Below are positions 1-9,906 of a DNA stretch of 63,349 nt, piece by piece (position 1 is the first letter of the stretch; every line of letters starts with the position of its first letter). The stretch lies in the NCBI GenBank assembly GCA_021805395.1, contig JAJZFJ010000280.1, forward strand, positions 1 to 63,349. Reading direction: 5' to 3'. This DNA is from a bacterium. GTDB taxonomy: Bacteria; Armatimonadota; Chthonomonadetes; Chthonomonadales; Chthonomonadaceae. Under the pieces are notes generated by a model. The model did no database searches, had not been told where the DNA came from, and worked only from the letters and a program-made list of their open reading frames with translations. Made by a program: the position numbers and the translations under genes.

Positions 1-440
1 AGGTTGAGTTCCTCCGAGAGTTCAGATGCCTTTTTGCCAGAAGCTGTGAAGTAAGAAACAAATCCCTGTTTGATGAGTTTCATCTGTATATTTTCATCAC
101 GTTCATTCTCGAATTTTTGTTGCATTCTTTGTGAGATCTCATCCAGGCCCTTCTGTAACTCAGGTTCAATGATGCTTTCCTGGTCATCCTCTACAGACAT
201 TGCCATTAGATCTAAACCATAAAACAATAGCGCAGGCTCTTCCTTGATCATGGATTTCATTGTGCTTTCATCGTTATGTATGAAAGCTGCATGGTACTTT
301 GAAAGCAGTTCTTCTGAGATTTCTTTTATCTCATCGGTTTCAGTTGTGAAGTCAATCATGTTAGTGGTCTCTCTATTCAATTCATTGTCTCCAGATTTCT
401 TCTGAATCTTGTTGATAGGTTCTCCTTCGTTTGTAGCCAT
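1..440 (-). CDS. Hypothetical protein, partial (C-terminus beyond window edge)
   Basis: The gene starts at the ATG at 440 and runs off the left edge, so about 146 residues are visible. The start lies 5 bases after the stop of the sigma-like gene and is preceded by AAGGA at a good distance, so the two genes are probably translated from one message. The visible protein is acidic, soluble and helical, with many Glu and Asp, a Met/Gln-rich stretch and a segment like SEELLSKYHAAFIHNDEST. I recognise no family. As the partner of a sigma-like protein it could regulate it or share its regulon, but no anti-sigma motif or membrane segment is visible. Confidence 0.7.
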   Translation of the reverse strand, partial: MATNEGEPINKIQKKSGDNELNRETTNMIDFTTETDEIKEISEELLSKYHAAFIHNDESTMKSMIKEEPALLFYGLDLMAMSVEDDQESIIEPELQKGLDEISQRMQQKFENERDENIQMKLIKQGFVSYFTASGKKASELSEELN

Positions 441-445
441 AATGA

Positions 446-1333
446 TTAATCCTTATCTTGATCATGTAGTTTTATTAAATCATCAATTTTTTTTCTGGCT
501 TGTCTCAAATGATTGTTAACTTGATTGACTGGAATAGAAAGCCTAGTTGAAATTTCCAGTGCCGTATAACCTTGTAATTGCATATTATAAACTTGTAAAA
601 GTATAGGAGATACCTCATTTGATAGGATTGAAAGCAAATCTTTAATATATATTGCATTATCTGGATTAAAGGACTTCATAATGGATTTGACGTCTTTTGT
701 TAATTCTATTCCTTCAATAGATCTAATATTAGATTGAAGTAATTGTTTATGTTTTCTGAGGGTAGTAGAGACAATACACAAAATACATCTATAATGATTC
801 TTCTCATAAAAATCGATATTCCTATTTAGCTCATTAATAAATTGCAGGGAAGCATCGTCAACTATCTGCAAGTAATCATCATTCATAATATTATTTATAT
901 TTCTAGTATTCATCCATTTTCTTACAAATTTTGTAATAAGTTTCTGTGTTCGTCTGTATAATTCTTCGAATACTAAATTTACTTCGCGTCTTTTAGTAAT
1001 AAAATCACGATATAATCTAATATAAATTACTAAACTTTCATCTGGTAAGTAATTCAAATCATTATGAGTAACTTTCAAATGCTTTGATAACATGACAAAT
1101 GGCATATTATACATAGATAATGCAATGGTTTTCTTTTCTAAATCTTTGTCAGTATATTGATTGGATTCTTCCTTCACAACAATATCATCCATTTCATTGG
1201 TCTCCTTCTCTAAACTGTTATCCTGATTTTTATCCTTTCCAGTGGCATAGTGATTAGAGTTTATCTTAAGGCTACTGCATGACTCAGATTCAAACTGTTT
1301 ACTCTGTGATATCTCTGATGCTTCCTGTTCCAT
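446..1333 (-). CDS. Sigma-70-like RNA polymerase factor with acidic N-terminal extension
   Basis: This 295-residue protein is predicted to direct RNA polymerase to specific promoters. Residues 1-65 are polar, Ser/Glu-rich and low in complexity. Residues about 95-185 are helical and basic and could be a diverged region 2. Residues about 235-290 form a clear region-4-like helix-turn-helix: LQGYTALEISTRLSIPVNQV followed by NNHLRQARKKIDDLIK, the ECF/LuxR-type pattern. The family assignment rests mainly on this C-terminal part; region 2 is weak, so a sigma-like regulator remains possible. It lies immediately upstream of the partial gene at 1-440. The base composition is clearly more AT-rich than that of the nearby sugar genes. 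Confidence 0.65.
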   Translation of the reverse strand: MEQEASEISQSKQFESESCSSLKINSNHYATGKDKNQDNSLEKETNEMDDIVVKEESNQYTDKDLEKKTIALSMYNMPFVMLSKHLKVTHNDLNYLPDESLVIYIRLYRDFITKRREVNLVFEELYRRTQKLITKFVRKWMNTRNINNIMNDDYLQIVDDASLQFINELNRNIDFYEKNHYRCILCIVSTTLRKHKQLLQSNIRSIEGIELTKDVKSIMKSFNPDNAIYIKDLLSILSNEVSPILLQVYNMQLQGYTALEISTRLSIPVNQVNNHLRQARKKIDDLIKLHDQDKD

Positions 1334-1461
1334 CTCTATCTCCCTTCAGTCTCAAGTACCCTAAACGCTACTGAGATCAGTATATAGTAGCTGACATTAA
1401 TACTACTATCATTCAATTTGGGTTTCTAGCATTGAGATCAAAGATATTTTTACTGTACCTT

Positions 1462-3240
1462 TCATGGAGAAGGAAACTGGATTTTATACACATCTGCATC
1501 AACATTGGAATATACCTTTGTGAGATAGCTGGGTGGAAGAATCTGACCGCGAAACATTGGAGCAAGGTCGCTAGCCTGTATGTCTGTTGGTGACTTTTGA
1601 GAAAATATGAGGTAACTCACTTTTATGCGTAAAAGAAGAGCCATTCGAGATGCTGTAGTGGTTTGTGGAAGTGCAAAGCGCATCAGATCTCCCAGTTTGG
1701 GACCATACTCGGGGGTTTCTCCCCAGTGACCACACCACACAGCATGGCCCGTTAAGCCCGGCATCACACATGCAAGGGTCATATCGGTAGCCGCCAGATG
1801 CCCCTGACCATTTGCGCCGATGAAGACCTTGACCCAGGGCAATGGCTGCACAGCTGCACCTGCTGGCAGTGAGTGTCGTATCCAGTTAAGTGCTGCTACT
1901 TCACCAGATAACAGGTAGGGGCGCTGCTGCAGGGTTTGTACTCTATCCTGTGCATTATTTGACATCTCACGCTGCAGGAAGCGAATATTTGAGAGTGAAA
2001 GAAACAGCGTTAAGCCTGCTAACGCCATGCTTTGCAGTCTCGGTTTACGCATTCGGGATAATAGATAACCTGCTCCTACACCGGCCAGTATGGCAAGAGG
2101 AAAATGCTCTCCCTGAATCATTTTCCTTTGGAAGGCAACTGGAAGGTAACAGGCAATCAGCTGGGAGATGGCCCAAACCAAAAGCAGACTAAAAGCATCT
2201 CGTGCATTAAACTGCGAGTGAAAACTTATCGAGTCTTCCATCTCCACTTCAGCAGGCTGCAATGTTTTGCGGCCTTTGGAGGCAAGATACACAGGAATCA
2301 GCGCTAGAAGCAGTGTGAAGCCATATCCAATGAGTATCCACTCTATTCCAGGAGCCAGGGTTGGCACTGCAGCACGCTTGTGGAAAATAGAATTACTGTG
2401 AAGTTCCCATGCGATAACGGCTATTCCTGGCAAGCCAAGTATTGCTGCAATAAGAGTATTGTTCCAAGTCTTACGTGATGTAGCCAACGGGTCTTTCATT
2501 AATATTCTGACTAGCAGGAATGCTATCCACGTGAGAGTTAATCCTACTACATCATAGGTATGCACCAATCCTAAAATAAGGATACATAGACCAGCTTTTA
2601 CTGCAAGGTCTGTTCTTCCTGAATGATACGATCTATATAGCAGGAGGATAACGCCAGCCTGTAATAGCATAGATACAGCAAAAAGCGGGCTAAGATAGAT
2701 TGAAAGGAAAGTAACTGCTTCAGGCTGCCAGATATCGATAGGCAGCCGAAATATTGACACACCTTCGTTCGGCCAGAATAGGGGAAGCCAGCCTAAACCA
2801 GAAGCAAAACATACAAAAAGCAGAGAGGCTCTGCGGGAAAGGTTATGCTTTACGGTTTCACAAATTAGCTGCCATACAACGAGCAGGAGAAAAAATGCAC
2901 CTACCAACCTTGCTGCATGGAAGAGAAAGAGCAGTGGGAGATGAGTTATGCCTCCTGTCACACCCAGAATCCAGAATAGAGGGTTAGCCAACATCGGAGG
3001 CTGGCTATCCGTCGTGAACAGATTATACTGATGAATTGACCCATGCATCGCCTGCCTCATCCAGGACAGATATACACAGGCATCATCCAGATTATAACCC
3101 ATCCATAAATATGTTCTCCCATTTGAGAGAAGGTATCCCTGGATATATGGCACCATTGTAAGTGCTAATGTGAAGAATATTACAGGGTAGACAAATTTTC
3201 TGTCTGCCTGATTCGGCCCTTTTAAACTATCCTGCTTCAT
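1462..3240 (-). CDS. Polytopic membrane protein, GT-C glycosyltransferase-like
   Basis: This 592-residue integral membrane protein has about 10-12 hydrophobic segments. After the first segment there is an acidic pair in an apparent extracytoplasmic loop (YNLDDACVYLSWMRQ), the position of the catalytic Asp/Glu motif in GT-C polyprenyl-phosphate-sugar transferases. A soluble C-terminal domain follows (about residues 440-592). It probably transfers a sugar from a lipid carrier to a cell-surface acceptor; donor and acceptor are unknown. The ATG overlaps the stop of the DUF4432 gene by four bases (ATGA), which indicates translational coupling. Confidence 0.6.
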   Translation of the reverse strand: MKQDSLKGPNQADRKFVYPVIFFTLALTMVPYIQGYLLSNGRTYLWMGYNLDDACVYLSWMRQAMHGSIHQYNLFTTDSQPPMLANPLFWILGVTGGITHLPLLFLFHAARLVGAFFLLLVVWQLICETVKHNLSRRASLLFVCFASGLGWLPLFWPNEGVSIFRLPIDIWQPEAVTFLSIYLSPLFAVSMLLQAGVILLLYRSYHSGRTDLAVKAGLCILILGLVHTYDVVGLTLTWIAFLLVRILMKDPLATSRKTWNNTLIAAILGLPGIAVIAWELHSNSIFHKRAAVPTLAPGIEWILIGYGFTLLLALIPVYLASKGRKTLQPAEVEMEDSISFHSQFNARDAFSLLLVWAISQLIACYLPVAFQRKMIQGEHFPLAILAGVGAGYLLSRMRKPRLQSMALAGLTLFLSLSNIRFLQREMSNNAQDRVQTLQQRPYLLSGEVAALNWIRHSLPAGAAVQPLPWVKVFIGANGQGHLAATDMTLACVMPGLTGHAVWCGHWGETPEYGPKLGDLMRFALPQTTTASRMALLLRIKVSYLIFSQKSPTDIQASDLAPMFRGQILPPSYLTKVYSNVDADVYKIQFPSP

Positions 3241-4346
3241 TCTCTAGGCATTCGCTTTACATTTTCACTTTCCTGCATCAATTCACTAATCTCATCCTCA
3301 AAAATTACCTCCAGTATAATGTCGTAATTTTTAATTTCACCTGGTTCCAGGAAGAGCAGTGAACCATTTGCACGCTCAAATGCTCTCCCTAATACTGAGC
3401 AGTTCGAAGGCTCCATACCAACAACGTATGTTCCCGAACCCATCATCTTCCACTGCGTGAATCTTGGTAGCTGTTCAGGCGAGAATGTACACTTTATTCC
3501 AAGACCGTTAGATCCATTGATTTTCAGATTTGGATTCACAATGGCGGTATTCACTGTGGAAAGATCACCAGAAAACGTGTGGAAGTACACAGACTCCGCA
3601 TAAGCTGGATCTGGCAACTGCATTAAGTGGTGGGTCTGTAAACCAGACTTTGCTCTTTCATCGCGAGGTTCCACATTGATTGAAGGAGCGATGAATAGTG
3701 ATTTGGCTGTAACCAGAGGAAATCCGATGTTAATATGATACAGCATCATATGTTCCGCACTGATATACCCAAGGTTTTCAACCTGATCATGAATATCTAT
3801 GCGGTTAGAACCAAGTCTGCTTTGAATGGTTCGCGTGAGTTCCAAGTTCTCTCCAAATACAGTGGCTTCACGCATTTTTCCAGTGATTGATAGTAGATAA
3901 TCATCCCCATCCCATGCACCCGAGTAGGAAACCTGATACGCTGGAGTATTGTTGATTCTCCCATGTAAACCCAGCTTCTGTCCCTTGTCTATGCAGGTGG
4001 CACCTACCTGACTGAGCCCACAGGTTGTAACTAATCCACCGGCAAAAGATCTAAGCCATCCTTTGCCATCTTCACCCTCATGATCGAAAAATGCTGGATG
4101 ACTATCTGAGGTAGCAGACCTCCAGGCTAGGGAACATCCACAATACGAAGCAGAAGAGATATCCAGACCACGGCTGGCTATGACTGAATAGTTAAGTCCA
4201 GAGCCTGTTTTCACTTCGTAGGATAAAACCTGGTCTTCACGACCATCCTGAATACGTACAGGTAGTATTCTGGCAAGCTGCGAGATATCACCCAGGTGCC
4301 GCATCAGTTCAGAACGGGTGTAGTTTTCACCAAATAGCGTTATCAA
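3237..4346 (-). CDS. DUF4432 family aldose 1-epimerase-like protein
   Basis: This 369-residue cytoplasmic protein shows the DUF4432 pattern: an N-terminal SRGLDISSASYCGCSLAW segment, a central GLHGRINNTPA motif, and a C-terminal GMEPSNCSVLGRA motif. The fold is the galactose-mutarotase beta-sandwich, and known relatives bind or epimerise aldoses. Substrate cannot be predicted from sequence. It is transcribed together with the GT-C-like gene, whose start overlaps its stop. It belongs to a minus-strand block with a fucosidase and a deacetylase, which fits a role in sugar handling. No signal peptide is seen. Confidence 0.8.
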   Translation of the reverse strand: MITLFGENYTRSELMRHLGDISQLARILPVRIQDGREDQVLSYEVKTGSGLNYSVIASRGLDISSASYCGCSLAWRSATSDSHPAFFDHEGEDGKGWLRSFAGGLVTTCGLSQVGATCIDKGQKLGLHGRINNTPAYQVSYSGAWDGDDYLLSITGKMREATVFGENLELTRTIQSRLGSNRIDIHDQVENLGYISAEHMMLYHINIGFPLVTAKSLFIAPSINVEPRDERAKSGLQTHHLMQLPDPAYAESVYFHTFSGDLSTVNTAIVNPNLKINGSNGLGIKCTFSPEQLPRFTQWKMMGSGTYVVGMEPSNCSVLGRAFERANGSLLFLEPGEIKNYDIILEVIFEDEISELMQESENVKRMPRE

Positions 4347-4565
4347 TTAGGTCCTCAAATCGTTTATTAGTATGAGTTAATTCTAGTTAGGCGGGGCGTT
4401 ATCCTGCATGTTATTTAGTCAAAAACTGATTATGTCTGAAAGTAATTGATGCAGTTACTAGATGAGATTGAGTAAAGTATTGGTAGAATTCAAGATGTTA
4501 ATAAGTTGCACTTTAAAGGGATTGCTTTTGCTTTGTGTGATGCATCTCCTGAATTAAAATGAAAC

Positions 4566-4609
4566 ATCCTCTCTTCCTGCAGAACTAGATAAAAAGAGGA
4601 AGAGAGGAT
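4566..4609 (-). terminator. Intrinsic terminator after the GH29 gene
   Basis: A perfect 13-bp inverted repeat (4566-4578 with 4597-4609, arm ATCCTCTCTTCCT) lies 14 bases past the stop of the fucosidase gene. On the minus strand the stem is followed by GTTTCATTTT, a modest T tract. The 18-base loop is longer than usual. Confidence 0.7.
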
Positions 4610-4622
4610 TCACGTTACTCCA

Positions 4623-6668
4623 CTATGCTACTTTGGTTAGTGTAATACTTGCCAGATTGATAGGGTTCCAGTTTGCTGGATCAGCTGGCTTTACTGTAAC
4701 AGTCATAACTCCTGGAGTATCAAGGAAAATAGTACCTAGCACTGATTCCTTGAACACAGCCCAATCGCTGGTAGTGGGTACAACAGCCTTCATGGTCTTT
4801 ACACCTACACTTATAAGGACTGAAGGTGACGCTCCCAAACATGCAGTGTTCATGGAAACCTGCCATGGGCCAGTATCAGTTAGCTGAACGGTCCACTGTA
4901 CATAGTCTGAAGAGTTGTTCCAAAAGCCGATATCTGGAATGCCCTTAGTTTCAATCTGTAGATTGCCATGCAGTACGGCCTCTGCTGGTAGTAGTTTAAT
5001 CACGCCATCAGATTCCTGCACTGGAGGAGGAGGTGGCATGACTGGCATAGATTTGGACAGGTCCAGTCCTTCAATTTTAAGCACCCACGCATAATCACAC
5101 GGTGGGTTTTGGGGCAGATCAATCTCCAGACCATCTGCAGTATTTTGGAAGGTAACTTTGCGTTTGCTGCCAAGGAGTGATACATTGGTGACTTTACCCA
5201 CTATTCCTGGTGCCGATGTTCCAAGGCAGCGAATGAGCAGCTTCTGATTGGTTGGCCAGCCAAAAGTTGCAGCATAAAGTGTGTTCCCTTTAGTTGTAAA
5301 TCTATAGTCTTTGTCTGTGAGTGTGTCATTCCCATTATCTGATCCTGGCATTCCAGGACCTTCACCAAATATCTTCCAGGGACGGGTGTCATGAATTGCT
5401 TCGCTATTCACATCCATCCATGCAGTGAGCCCTTCCAGGAAGAGGAACTCATCAGGATCCGGAGATCCATCACCCTTTAGCGGAATATTGAGCATGAGGT
5501 TGCCATTTTTGCTAACGATATCAAGAAGCATGCGAACTACTTGATAAGGAGTCTTATACTGGTGGTTCTCATACAGCGAGAGCAGGTAGTGCCATTCTCC
5601 AATACAGGTGTCTGTCTGCCATGGAATCTCCTCAATCCCAGAAGTTCGTCCTCGTTCATGGTCTTCTACCATACAGCGGCGCTGCTGCGGATTTAAAAGT
5701 TTGCCGTTTAGTACTACATTCACTTTTCCATCACGCTTAACACTCTGGTTATAGTAGTAAGCCATGATTTTGAGCCCGATGTCACTTACCGGATAGATCG
5801 GGAGAACTGTGTCATCAAAGTAGAGTACATCAGGGTGGTATTTATCTATCAGATCAATTACCCTGTTGTAGAACTTGTCTATATATGCCTGGTCTGGTTT
5901 CACACAACCTGGATCTGTGAATTCCCAGGAGAATGTGCCTGTTTTATGGTTCTGAGCATATAACTGCACATTGGGATTGAGACCCTCCCACCATAAGCCC
6001 TTGCCATCCTCTGCTGTCATTACTCCATCATATTTGATACCCTTGTATGGACCATGAGTATCTGCACCCTGTGCTACTTCAAACCAGTTCCATGCATGGG
6101 AAGCATGAACCGATACGCCAAATTTTAAGCCTGCTTCCCTCGCAGCTTCTGCCCATTCACCGACAATGTTTCGCATCGGCCCGATCTTTGTGCTGTTCCA
6201 TGGCTGGTATTTGCTGTCCCAGCAATCAAAGTTATCATGGTGATTTGCAAGAGCAAAGAAATAGCGTGCCCCAGCTGCCTTGTATAGTGAGATCAGTTTC
6301 TTGGGCTCCCAGGAATCTGTTTTCCAGATATGGTCTATGTCTTTGAAACCAAATTTTGAAGGATGACCATAGTGTTTACAGTGATACTCATACTGATAAC
6401 TGCCCTCCTGATACATTCCTCTGGCATACCAGTCCCCCTGTTCAGGCACACATTGAGCACTCCAGTGTGCCCAAATTCCAAACTTGGCATTTCTGAACCA
6501 TTCGGGACATTCATAGTTTTGTAGTGAATCCCAGTTAGGTTGAAAGGGACCGTCTAATTTTGTGCTGATTTGTTCCGCTCTGGAAATCTTTTCTGCTGCA
6601 GGAAGGATAGTAAACCCTGCGGCAAGTGCAGTTCCTTTTCGAAGAAACTTGCGGCGCGATAGTGACAT
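4623..6668 (-). CDS. GH29 alpha-L-fucosidase, Tat-exported
   Basis: This 681-residue enzyme hydrolyses alpha-L-fucosyl residues from glycans. The N-terminus carries a twin-arginine signal (SRRKFLRK then a hydrophobic AAGFTILPAA stretch), so it should be exported folded. The catalytic barrel covers about residues 45-430, with FGIWAHWSAQCVPEQGDWYA and HHDNFDCWDSKYQPWNS motifs. The nucleophile is probably Asp285 in DVLYFDDT. Beta-sandwich sequence follows, and the last 120 residues look like an extra carbohydrate-binding-type domain. An AGGAG site lies 6-7 bases before the ATG. It stands as a single transcription unit ending at a terminator. It could remove fucose from xyloglucan side chains, which fits the rest of the window. 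Confidence 0.9.
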   Translation of the reverse strand: MSLSRRKFLRKGTALAAGFTILPAAEKISRAEQISTKLDGPFQPNWDSLQNYECPEWFRNAKFGIWAHWSAQCVPEQGDWYARGMYQEGSYQYEYHCKHYGHPSKFGFKDIDHIWKTDSWEPKKLISLYKAAGARYFFALANHHDNFDCWDSKYQPWNSTKIGPMRNIVGEWAEAAREAGLKFGVSVHASHAWNWFEVAQGADTHGPYKGIKYDGVMTAEDGKGLWWEGLNPNVQLYAQNHKTGTFSWEFTDPGCVKPDQAYIDKFYNRVIDLIDKYHPDVLYFDDTVLPIYPVSDIGLKIMAYYYNQSVKRDGKVNVVLNGKLLNPQQRRCMVEDHERGRTSGIEEIPWQTDTCIGEWHYLLSLYENHQYKTPYQVVRMLLDIVSKNGNLMLNIPLKGDGSPDPDEFLFLEGLTAWMDVNSEAIHDTRPWKIFGEGPGMPGSDNGNDTLTDKDYRFTTKGNTLYAATFGWPTNQKLLIRCLGTSAPGIVGKVTNVSLLGSKRKVTFQNTADGLEIDLPQNPPCDYAWVLKIEGLDLSKSMPVMPPPPPVQESDGVIKLLPAEAVLHGNLQIETKGIPDIGFWNNSSDYVQWTVQLTDTGPWQVSMNTACLGASPSVLISVGVKTMKAVVPTTSDWAVFKESVLGTIFLDTPGVMTVTVKPADPANWNPINLASITLTKVA

Positions 6669-6912
6669 AGTGTACTCCTGGTTAAAATGGCAGTTAGATC
6701 CAATGAATGGAAAGATAACTATTTAATAATTACAATAATATGTGTGATATTCCTTCCAAATTATTCAAATTATTTCCTGTCCAACCAAATGTCAAGATCA
6801 AGATCGGTATGGCAGATATACATTTTTCCCTCACAAAGGAGATCAATAGTGTATACAGCCTGCTGAAATCTGAGTTGGAGATCAATGTTGCAAATGCTGA
6901 GGAGTTATTTGA

Positions 6913-7821
6913 TTACGATATAATATTTCTGAAAAGCTGTTCTGCCTGAGGATAGGTCGCCAGTTCCAGATCATGCTTGGCTAGTCGTTCTTTCACACGC
7001 ACGTCAAGGAGTGCATTCAGCTCCACATCGTATATACCATCGTGCACATCTTTTGCTGGCAGTTTTCGTGCATATTCTGTGCCGGGATGAAAGTACACTT
7101 CATTGATGTTTCCATTTAATCTATTCAGGAGCTGTAACAGGTATTTGGCATGCATATTTCCAGATTGGAGTGTGCCGTAGGAGCGGTCAGGAACGAACCA
7201 TGGCTCTGATGAACTGGCTTTTCTGAGATTGAGATTTTTCAGATTCCTAAGCGAATACATCTTAAGAATAAGCCCGGCGAGTGGCTCAATAGCAGCCTTC
7301 TGCCCACCATTTTTAATATGAAGACGAAACTCCTCAACAGGTATTCGAAGTCGGTATATGTTGTTCGCAGCACAGAGGGATATCATCGTATCCCAAACGT
7401 AGGGATGCATGTGCATGTGCTGGTGCCCGTCGACATGCGACCAGGGAAGTCCTGTCGATCTGAATTGAGCGAACTGCGCCTCCATCTCTTCCATTAACTG
7501 AGCTCTGGCAGAGGCGGAAAATTTGTACAGCAGGCCAGCTGAGAGCGGATTTGAACGGAAGCGCCCCTGGGCATTCAGAATTTTGGAAACTTTGGCAGGC
7601 GTCAGCACACCATGATCGCAGGAGACTGTTAGGTGCAGGCCAACTCCTAGCGAGGGATGTGAATAAGCAAGCTCCACTGCCTGGGAAAATGCCGGCTCAC
7701 CGACCATGAGCGTTGTAGATGTGAGTGTTCCTGCCTCATGAGCACGAATGATGGCTCTGTTTACATCCTGAGACATTCCAAAATCATCGGCGTGCATTAT
7801 CAAAACCTTCTTATCCGTCAA
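6913..7821 (-). CDS. ChbG/YdjC (HpnK-like) carbohydrate deacetylase
   Basis: This 302-residue protein belongs to the YdjC family, metal-dependent deacetylases of N-acetylated oligosaccharides (ChbG) or hopanoid precursors (HpnK). The metal-site motifs are visible: HADDFGMS at residues 10-17, GLHLTVSCDHG near residue 80, and HVDGHQHMHMHP near residue 150. It starts with TTG at 7821, overlapping the TGA of the upstream gene (TTGA), with a good GAGGTG site a few bases before. No signal peptide is seen. Because it is coupled to a glycosidase gene, oligosaccharide deacetylation is more likely than a hopanoid role, but both remain open. Confidence 0.85.
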   Translation of the reverse strand: MTDKKVLIMHADDFGMSQDVNRAIIRAHEAGTLTSTTLMVGEPAFSQAVELAYSHPSLGVGLHLTVSCDHGVLTPAKVSKILNAQGRFRSNPLSAGLLYKFSASARAQLMEEMEAQFAQFRSTGLPWSHVDGHQHMHMHPYVWDTMISLCAANNIYRLRIPVEEFRLHIKNGGQKAAIEPLAGLILKMYSLRNLKNLNLRKASSSEPWFVPDRSYGTLQSGNMHAKYLLQLLNRLNGNINEVYFHPGTEYARKLPAKDVHDGIYDVELNALLDVRVKERLAKHDLELATYPQAEQLFRNIIS

Positions 7822-9887
7822 AACTTCACCTCAAGGCGTTCGAGCTGGTCGGTTGAGCCTTTAAGCCACCCGTTTACACGAACCTCCAATCCAGCATCCT
7901 CATCCCACTGAACATCAATGCGCCTGTTATGATAGAGCAGATTTTGTATTTTGAACCTGCTGAGTCCAGACATGAGAGGGTGAATAGTGATTATATCTGG
8001 TTCTGCTGAAGGAATAATACCAACAAAATAGCGCATTATCAGATCGAGTGGATAGCCTTTAAGTACACAATCCTTCCCGAGATACGTACTGGGCTTACCA
8101 GTTACAGGATTGTAGTGGTCAAAACTGACAGGACTTCCTAAATCTCCGTGCATGAATTGCAGTTCGGTATATTTCATCATTTTGTCTACTGCCACCGGAG
8201 TTAAACGAGGCTGTGTGGTGCGGGAAACCTCTGCCAATGCCTCCAGGGCTATACAGGTTGAGTGGGGACAGATTATGCCATTCGCCGGATTATTTCTGCG
8301 CACGCCACCTTCGAGACCCAAGGCTGAAAAGTTTGGTGAAGTCCTGCTGACAGAAGGGAATGGATAGCGAGTACCAAAATGCTTTGGGTCAGACAGCAAA
8401 TCTAATGCGGGAAGATGTTTCAGGGTACCAAGTCCTGAAGCAAAAGGTGAGTAGCCTGTTAGAAGAAGTCTTTCACCGTTTACATCTTCTGAAGGAAACA
8501 AGTTACTGAAAAAACTGATTGATGGATCCCACATACCTCTTATTGTATTGGAAAGAGTGAGTGCCTTCTCTGCCCACTGAGTGGCTTCTTCCGTTTCTCC
8601 AAGTATTCGTGCAAACTGCTCAAGTGCACTACAGTTGTTGTAATGGAAACAAGCATTCTCAACATCAAATAACAGAGATTCTCTACTATCCTGCTTCGTG
8701 CATGAGTTGGTATATTCTCTTAATAGCTGAAAGGCACTGGCAGCCCATTTTTTATCCAGCGTAAGCTGATAGCTCTGCAGTGCAATTCGACCGTAATCCA
8801 TGCAGATAGCTGGATGAGAAATGTGATTATGCATCTGTTGGATAATTGCAATCTGAAGTGGGACATGATTTGATAGCCAGCATCTTTCCCTGAGAACATC
8901 ACATATAGAATGCGCAGTTGCACGATCGCTGAAAGCTTCACGTGACGTAGGTCTGGAAGTGTCATTGGAAGATCTGTAGGTTGGAGGATAGCTATTCAGG
9001 AGTATCTGTCTCCACCTGCATGTGGCATCTAAACGATTGTCGTTACTTAAGAACGAAGGAAGTTGAGAAAGGTACGTATCCCAGACTGTGTCATTTTTTT
9101 CGATGGGATTTGTGAATAGCACATCCCTCAGATCATCTTCGCACTCTTCAGCAGCATCATTAATTGAAAATGATGCTGTAATCATATCAGGGGTATCCTT
9201 GTCGAGCTGAATTCGATAGTGAAGCGCGAATGTAACCCATAGATTTTCGTTAGGAGACGCGGCTGGTGCGAACCATCTGCTTAATGAGCCGTTGCTGAAC
9301 TGTTCGGGCAAACCTGATGTCTCATAATCTCCAGATTCACCAACCGGTTCACAGGCTAGACCCAGCCAAGAATCGGGTAATCTATCTGCACCGATGGCAA
9401 TGAAAAGTTTCTCATCCCTATCAATGAAATCGCGTTGTTCCCAGCTAATGAGGTCCAGCGATTTTTGAACATAATCAGCACTGTTATTACTAGTTGGTCG
9501 AGGTTGTTGGGTCCATACTATGAGATGGAGGCTTAACTGCTGTTCTACATCATAACTGCAGCTTATTTCACATACTCCAATACCGTTAGGAGTGATCGCC
9601 TTTCTTACTTCGACTTGAAAATGAGGAATGCTGTTTGCGATGTAGAGGGTTGTGATCAGCCCGGGGCGCCAACGGTGAAGTACCGATTTTAACTTGATCT
9701 CATTGCCATTCTCATCCAGCAAGGAGATAATGAGTGGATGCTGTATCACCCAGTCTTTCCAGACGAGCGTATCTACAAATCCAGCATCATCACTCTTATC
9801 TTGCCTTGTAGATGCGTAGACAATATCTCCACCTGACAGCAGTCTGCATCTGTTGCTTCCTAACTGATTTAAATCTATTAAGGGCAT
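7818..9887 (-). CDS. Predicted (alpha/alpha)6-barrel glycoside hydrolase
   Basis: This 689-residue protein has an N-terminal beta-sandwich (about residues 1-260) and a helical domain (about 280-600) with motifs such as GMWDPSISFFSNLFPSED, LEGGVRRNNPANGIICP and FDHYNPVTGKPSTYLGKDC. These resemble the MGH1/trehalase-like (alpha/alpha)6 hydrolases. A small beta domain closes the protein (PHPLMSGL-type ending). No signal peptide is visible, so it probably acts on imported oligosaccharides. The ChbG-like gene is translationally coupled after it. The family number and substrate cannot be decided from sequence alone. Confidence 0.65.
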   Translation of the reverse strand: MPLIDLNQLGSNRCRLLSGGDIVYASTRQDKSDDAGFVDTLVWKDWVIQHPLIISLLDENGNEIKLKSVLHRWRPGLITTLYIANSIPHFQVEVRKAITPNGIGVCEISCSYDVEQQLSLHLIVWTQQPRPTSNNSADYVQKSLDLISWEQRDFIDRDEKLFIAIGADRLPDSWLGLACEPVGESGDYETSGLPEQFSNGSLSRWFAPAASPNENLWVTFALHYRIQLDKDTPDMITASFSINDAAEECEDDLRDVLFTNPIEKNDTVWDTYLSQLPSFLSNDNRLDATCRWRQILLNSYPPTYRSSNDTSRPTSREAFSDRATAHSICDVLRERCWLSNHVPLQIAIIQQMHNHISHPAICMDYGRIALQSYQLTLDKKWAASAFQLLREYTNSCTKQDSRESLLFDVENACFHYNNCSALEQFARILGETEEATQWAEKALTLSNTIRGMWDPSISFFSNLFPSEDVNGERLLLTGYSPFASGLGTLKHLPALDLLSDPKHFGTRYPFPSVSRTSPNFSALGLEGGVRRNNPANGIICPHSTCIALEALAEVSRTTQPRLTPVAVDKMMKYTELQFMHGDLGSPVSFDHYNPVTGKPSTYLGKDCVLKGYPLDLIMRYFVGIIPSAEPDIITIHPLMSGLSRFKIQNLLYHNRRIDVQWDEDAGLEVRVNGWLKGSTDQLERLEVKF

Positions 9888-9906
9888 AATCGTGCTCAGT
9901 TAGAGT

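Noticed and set aside
6740-6949. 69-residue plus-strand frame between fucosidase and deacetylase
   Set aside because: No ribosome site, overlaps the real ChbG-like gene end and crosses the promoter region of the fucosidase gene; probably chance.
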